A program made the translations under genes and the position numbers. The notes below the pieces were generated by a model. The model searched no databases and was not told the origin of the DNA. It saw nothing but the letters and a program-made list of their open reading frames with translations. 64,000 nt of DNA from Bradyrhizobium sp. 4 (GTDB lineage Bacteria; Pseudomonadota; Alphaproteobacteria; Rhizobiales; Xanthobacteraceae), in contig NZ_CP064686.1 in assembly GCF_023100905.1 (NCBI RefSeq), positions 7,156,001 to 7,220,000 on the forward strand, in the 5' to 3' direction. Below are positions 60,204 to 64,000 of this stretch, one piece after another; within the stretch, counting starts at the first letter, position 1, and each line of letters begins with the position of its first letter.

Positions 60204-61271
60204 ATGGCACCATCAGGCACAATCGCCGCGAGCGGGGGACTCAAGGCCCCGGCTGCTGCGCGTGTCGATTGGATCGATTACGCCAAGGGCATCTGCATCG
60301 TCATGGTCGTGATGATGCATTCGGTGCTGGGGGTCGAGCTCGCCGCCGGTGAGACCGGCTTCATGCATGTTTTGGTGGCCTTCGCAAAACCGTTCCGGAT
60401 GCCGGATTTCTTCCTGATTTCGGGCCTGTTCCTGCCACTGGTGATCGACCGGGATTGGCGAACCTATCTCGACCGCAAGGTGGTGCATTTCGCCTATTTG
60501 TATGTCGTCTGGGTGACAATCCAGTTCGGCTTCAAGGCCCCCGCATTCGCGGCGGAAACGAGCTGGCGCGACGCCGGCTTGCTCTATCTGGAATCCTTCG
60601 TCGAGCCGTTCGGCACGCTGTGGTTCATCTACCTTCTGCCGATCTTCTTCGTCATCACAAAATTGACACGGCGCATCCCGCCGCTCGCGATCTGGCTGAT
60701 CGCGGCCGCACTGGAGACGGCTCGTGTCGCAACGGGCTGGACTGCGATCGACGAGTTCTGCGCGCGCTTCATCTATTTCTATTCAGGCTATCTGTTCGCG
60801 CCCTACGTGTTCGCGCTGTCGGACCGCGCGCGCAATCATCCCGCATGGGCGCTGACAGCGCTCGCGACATGGGCGCTGGCCAATGCCGGCCTCGTTGCGC
60901 TCGGGGCCAGCGAATGGAAAATCGTATCGCTCGCGCTCGGCTTCGCCGGCGCCTGCGCCATCATCACGATGGGCACGCTGCTCGCGCGCGTGCAATGGCT
61001 GAACGTCTTCCGCTTCTGCGGCGAGCATTCGATCGTGATCTATCTCGCCTTCTTCCTGCCGATGGCGGCGACACGAACGCTGCTCTTGCGCACGGGCATC
61101 ATTCCCGACATCGGCGCGGTGTCGTTGATCGTGACCATCGTCGGCGTGATCGGCTCACTCGCGATCTGGCAAATCGCATTGCGCCTTGGCGGCAGTTTCC
61201 TGTTCGAGCGACCTGATGCGTTCTGGATCGCACCGAAGAAAACAGGGCCGCGGTTGCAGGCGGCGGAGTGA
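60204..61271 (+). CDS. Acyltransferase-3 family membrane protein
   Basis: Integral membrane acyltransferase of the OafA/OpgC superfamily, 355 aa with about ten helices. The active-site-like His is in GICIVMVVMMHSVLG and the Arg in FRMPDFFLISGLFLP, both in the usual first-helix region. Further helices include LWFIYLLPIFFVITKL and IVIYLAFFLPMAAT. It is expected to transfer acetyl or succinyl groups to a polysaccharide or lipid; the substrate is unknown. The start is the ATG at 60204 after GAAAAGAGA. It lies opposite ugd across a 193-bp divergent region. Confidence 0.88.
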   Translation: MAPSGTIAASGGLKAPAAARVDWIDYAKGICIVMVVMMHSVLGVELAAGETGFMHVLVAFAKPFRMPDFFLISGLFLPLVIDRDWRTYLDRKVVHFAYLYVVWVTIQFGFKAPAFAAETSWRDAGLLYLESFVEPFGTLWFIYLLPIFFVITKLTRRIPPLAIWLIAAALETARVATGWTAIDEFCARFIYFYSGYLFAPYVFALSDRARNHPAWALTALATWALANAGLVALGASEWKIVSLALGFAGACAIITMGTLLARVQWLNVFRFCGEHSIVIYLAFFLPMAATRTLLLRTGIIPDIGAVSLIVTIVGVIGSLAIWQIALRLGGSFLFERPDAFWIAPKKTGPRLQAAE

Positions 61272-61278
61272 TACTCTG

Positions 61279-61380
61279 CTGTCATCCCCGCGAAGGCGGG
61301 GATCCAGGATTCCAGAGGCAGCAGTCGCATACGGATAAGCCCTTGCGTACTGGATTCCCCGCCTTCGCGGGGAAGGACAG
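61279..61380. repeat. REPIN-like palindromic element before polA
   Basis: CTGTCATCCCCGCGAAGGCG...GGGGATCCAG on the left mirrors TACTGGATTCCCCGCCTTCG...GGAAGGACAG on the right. Its middle shares ATACGGATAAGCC with the element at 53642. Confidence 0.87.
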
Positions 61381-61480
61381 CGGGGGATGCGGGAAATGAC
61401 AGTGGGGATAGCGGCTCCAGCAAGCCAAAAATCCACCTCCCGAGGCTGTCAAATCCCGCAAAAATTCATACATTGCGGCC

Positions 61481-64000
61481 ATGCCCAAGAGCTCCCCGAA
61501 GACCACCGCCCAAGCTGACACCAAGGCTGCCGCGCCCAAGGCCGCCGAAACCAAGCCCGCTGCCGCGACAGCTGCTGCCAAGCCCGTCGCCGCGAAGGCG
61601 GCCGGCAAGGGCGACCATGTCTTCCTGGTCGACGGTTCCGGCTACATCTTCCGCGCCTACCATGCGCTGCCGCCGATGAACCGCAAGTCCGACGGCTTGC
61701 AGGTCAATGCCGTGCTCGGCTTCTGCAACATGCTGTGGAAGCTTTTGCGCGAGATGGCGGAGGACAACCGGCCGACGCATCTGGCGATCATCTTCGACAA
61801 GTCGGAAATCACCTTCCGCAACAAGATCTATCCTGAGTACAAGGCACACCGGCAGCCGGCCCCGGACGATTTGATCCCGCAATTCGCGCTGATCCGCGAA
61901 GCGGTACGCGCCTTCGACCTACCTTGCCTGGAACAGGTCGGCTTCGAGGCCGACGATCTGATTGCGACCTATGTGCGGCAAGCCTGCGAGCGCGGCGCGA
62001 GCGCGACGATCGTGTCCTCCGACAAGGACCTGATGCAGCTCGTCACCGATTGCGTCACCATGTACGACACCATGAAGGACCGCCGCATCGGCATCCCCGA
62101 GGTGATCGAGAAGTTTGGCGTGCCGCCGGAGAAGGTGGTGGAAGTGCAGGCCCTGGCCGGCGATTCCACCGACAACGTTCCTGGCGTACCCGGCATCGGC
62201 ATCAAGACCGCGGCGCAGCTGATCGTCGAATATGGCGATCTCGAGCAATTGCTGTTCCGCGCCACCGAAATCAAACAGCCGAAGCGGCGCGAGGCGCTGA
62301 TCGAGAACGCCGAGAAGGCGCGCATCTCGCGGCAGCTCGTATTGCTCGACGACAAGGTCGACCTCGACGTCCCGCTGGACGATCTCGCCGTCCACGAACC
62401 CGATGCGCGCAAGCTGATCGCGTTCCTGAAGGCGATGGAATTTTCCACGCTGACGCGCCGCGTCGCCGAGTTCTCGCAGATCGATCCGGCCAACGTCGAT
62501 GCCGATCCGGGCTATTCCAGCGGCGCCAGCGTCTTCTCGCCGCTGCCGCCTTCGGACGTCGTGCCAGCCCCGGGAGCCGGCGCGCCGGCGCAAGCGCCAG
62601 TGGGCCAGCGCAATGCATCGGCGACCAAGGAGGACAAGGCCGCGAGCCCGAAGGGCGCGCCGATCTCTCTCGCCGCCGCGCGCGAAGAGGCTTTGCGCAA
62701 GCTTCCGGTCGACCGCAGCAAGTACCAGGCCGTCAAGACGCTGGCGGAACTGAACGCGTTCATCGCGCGCATCCATGATGCCGGCCATGTCGCGGTCGAG
62801 ATCCGGGCAAACTCGATCGACCCGATGCAGGCCGATCTCTGCGGTATCGCGCTGGCGCTGGCGCCGAACGAAGCCTGCTACGTGCCGCTGGCGCATAAGC
62901 AGTCCGGCGGCGGCGCCGGCCTGTTCGACGCAGGCCTCGCGCCCGATCAGGTCAGGCACAGTGATGCGATCGAGGCGCTGCGGCCGGTACTGGAATCACC
63001 AGGCATTCTCAAGATCGGCTTCGACGTCAAATTCACCGCGGTGATGCTGGCGCAGCACGGCATCACATTGCGCAACACCGATGATGCCCAGCTGATCTCC
63101 TACGTGCTCGACGCCGGCCGCGGCTCGCATGCGCTGGAGCAGCTGTCCGAGCGCTGGTTCGGTCACGCCATGCTCAAGGAGAACGAGCTGCTCGGCAGCG
63201 GCAAGGGCAAGATCACGTTCGACCAGGTGCCGATCGACAAGGCCGCGGCGCTGTCGGCGGAAGGCGCCGACATCACCTTGCGCGTCTGGCGCGTGCTGAA
63301 GCCGCGCCTTGTCGCCGAGCACATGACCACGGTCTACGAGACGCTGGAACGGCCCCTGGTATCGGTGCTCGCGCGCATGGAGCGGCGCGGCATTTCGATC
63401 GACCGCCAGGTGCTGTCGCGTCTCTCCGGCGACTTCGCTCAGACCGCGGCCCGCGTCGAAGCCGAGATCCAGCAGATCGCGGGCGAGCCGGTCAATGTCG
63501 GCAGCCCGAAGCAGATCGGCGACATCCTGTTCGGCAAGATGGGACTGTCCGGCGGCACCAAGACCAAGACCGGCGCGTGGTCGACCACCGCTCAGGTGCT
63601 CGACGAGCTCGCCGAGCAGGGCCACGACCTCCCGAAGAAGATCCTGGAGTGGCGCCAGGTCTCCAAACTGAAATCGACCTACACCGACGCGCTGCCGACC
63701 TACGTGAATGCCCAGACCCACCGCGTCCACACGACCTACGCGCTGGCCGCGACCACGACCGGCCGGCTGTCGTCGAACGAGCCAAATCTGCAGAACATTC
63801 CGGTGCGCACCGAGGACGGCCGAAAAATCCGCCGCGCCTTCATCGCAACGCCGGGGCACAAATTGGTCTCCGCCGACTATTCGCAGATCGAGCTGCGGCT
63901 GCTCGCCGAGATCGCCGACATTCCCGTGCTGCAGCAGGCGTTCCGCGACGGTCTCGACATTCACGCCATGACGGCGTCGGAAATGTTCGGCGTGCCGATC
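61481..64000 (+). CDS. polA: DNA polymerase I (cut by window edge)
   Basis: 840 residues are visible; the family is about 1000. An Ala/Lys-rich N-terminal extension (about 1-42) precedes the 5' flap nuclease domain (GDHVFLVDGSGYIFRAYHAL, FEADDLIATY, SSDKDLMQLV, AGDSTDNVPGVPGIGIKTA). A linker leads to the 3'-5' exonuclease-like domain (about 415-600). Its acidic motifs are degenerate: VEIRANSID replaces DxE, KIGFDVKFT lacks the Asp of motif II, and LSAEGADIT lacks the Tyr of motif III. The polymerase palm begins, with ATTTGRLSSNEPNLQNIP and motif A SADYSQIELR. So nick translation should work but proofreading probably does not. The start is the ATG at 61481. Confidence 0.93.
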   Translation, partial: MPKSSPKTTAQADTKAAAPKAAETKPAAATAAAKPVAAKAAGKGDHVFLVDGSGYIFRAYHALPPMNRKSDGLQVNAVLGFCNMLWKLLREMAEDNRPTHLAIIFDKSEITFRNKIYPEYKAHRQPAPDDLIPQFALIREAVRAFDLPCLEQVGFEADDLIATYVRQACERGASATIVSSDKDLMQLVTDCVTMYDTMKDRRIGIPEVIEKFGVPPEKVVEVQALAGDSTDNVPGVPGIGIKTAAQLIVEYGDLEQLLFRATEIKQPKRREALIENAEKARISRQLVLLDDKVDLDVPLDDLAVHEPDARKLIAFLKAMEFSTLTRRVAEFSQIDPANVDADPGYSSGASVFSPLPPSDVVPAPGAGAPAQAPVGQRNASATKEDKAASPKGAPISLAAAREEALRKLPVDRSKYQAVKTLAELNAFIARIHDAGHVAVEIRANSIDPMQADLCGIALALAPNEACYVPLAHKQSGGGAGLFDAGLAPDQVRHSDAIEALRPVLESPGILKIGFDVKFTAVMLAQHGITLRNTDDAQLISYVLDAGRGSHALEQLSERWFGHAMLKENELLGSGKGKITFDQVPIDKAAALSAEGADITLRVWRVLKPRLVAEHMTTVYETLERPLVSVLARMERRGISIDRQVLSRLSGDFAQTAARVEAEIQQIAGEPVNVGSPKQIGDILFGKMGLSGGTKTKTGAWSTTAQVLDELAEQGHDLPKKILEWRQVSKLKSTYTDALPTYVNAQTHRVHTTYALAATTTGRLSSNEPNLQNIPVRTEDGRKIRRAFIATPGHKLVSADYSQIELRLLAEIADIPVLQQAFRDGLDIHAMTASEMFGVPI

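Overview
The window is high-GC alphaproteobacterial chromosome. Gene content, gene order and repeat style point to Bradyrhizobium or a very close relative. The evidence is the rpmH-rnpA-yidC-engB-argB run, the dapD/dapE and truA-fmt-def blocks, the ffs-dnaX-ybaB-recR block, the abundance of LLM, SDR and ABC genes, and many palindromic intergenic repeats. Genus assignment is inference from recall, not from a search.

Layout. 0-7.6 kb: an edge-cut MarR regulator with a palindromic operator over its start codon, a ClpS-like/ClpX-zinc-finger/AAA+ protein broken by an apparent one-base frameshift, a tannase-family esterase, serA, a three-domain rhodanese and a small secreted protein. 7.6-11.2 kb: a siderophore-uptake pair (PepSY membrane protein and TonB-dependent receptor). 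11.4-14.5 kb: a divergent catabolic module (DapA-like lyase/aldolase; FAD-linked hydroxyacid dehydrogenase and GntR regulator) with a GntR-type operator between. 14.5-24.6 kb: loosely packed accessory DNA with a YgiQ radical SAM protein, a beta-lactamase-fold hydrolase, a P-loop kinase flanked by degenerate direct repeats, an Omp25/31-type porin, an LLM flavoprotein and several small or damaged genes. 24.6-31.3 kb: tRNA-Arg, an orphan histidine kinase and the rpmH-rnpA-yidC-engB-DUF423-argB run. 31.3-46 kb: lysine/peptidoglycan synthesis (dapD, dapE), translation (truA, fmt, def), rmuC, a GIY-YIG gene sandwiched between two near-identical palindromic repeats, an AmpG-type permease, and recR, ybaB, dnaX and the SRP RNA. 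46-50.4 kb: a polar amino-acid-type ABC transporter translationally coupled to an SDR and a muconate-cycloisomerase-type epimerase. 50.7-53.6 kb: HIT protein, nudC, PfkB-type kinase and an Lrp/AsnC regulator. 53.7-64 kb: phosphomannomutase, aspartic protease, hrpB, UDP-glucose dehydrogenase, an acyltransferase and the start of polA, cut by the right edge.

The most interesting signals are: (1) the ClpS/ClpX-ZBD/AAA+ fusion, which looks like an adaptor and unfoldase in one chain but lacks the ClpS His that reads N-degrons; (2) the GIY-YIG gene whose borders coincide almost exactly with two 109-bp repeats, one of which supplies its ribosome binding site; (3) fifteen REPIN-like palindromic elements, all between 29.2 and 61.4 kb and none in the first 29 kb, two of which have been drawn into protein ends; (4) a 19-bp tandem repeat that has moved a stop codon; (5) loss of catalytic or metal-binding residues in DNA polymerase I (proofreading), DnaX (zinc module) and an SDR (YxxxK).
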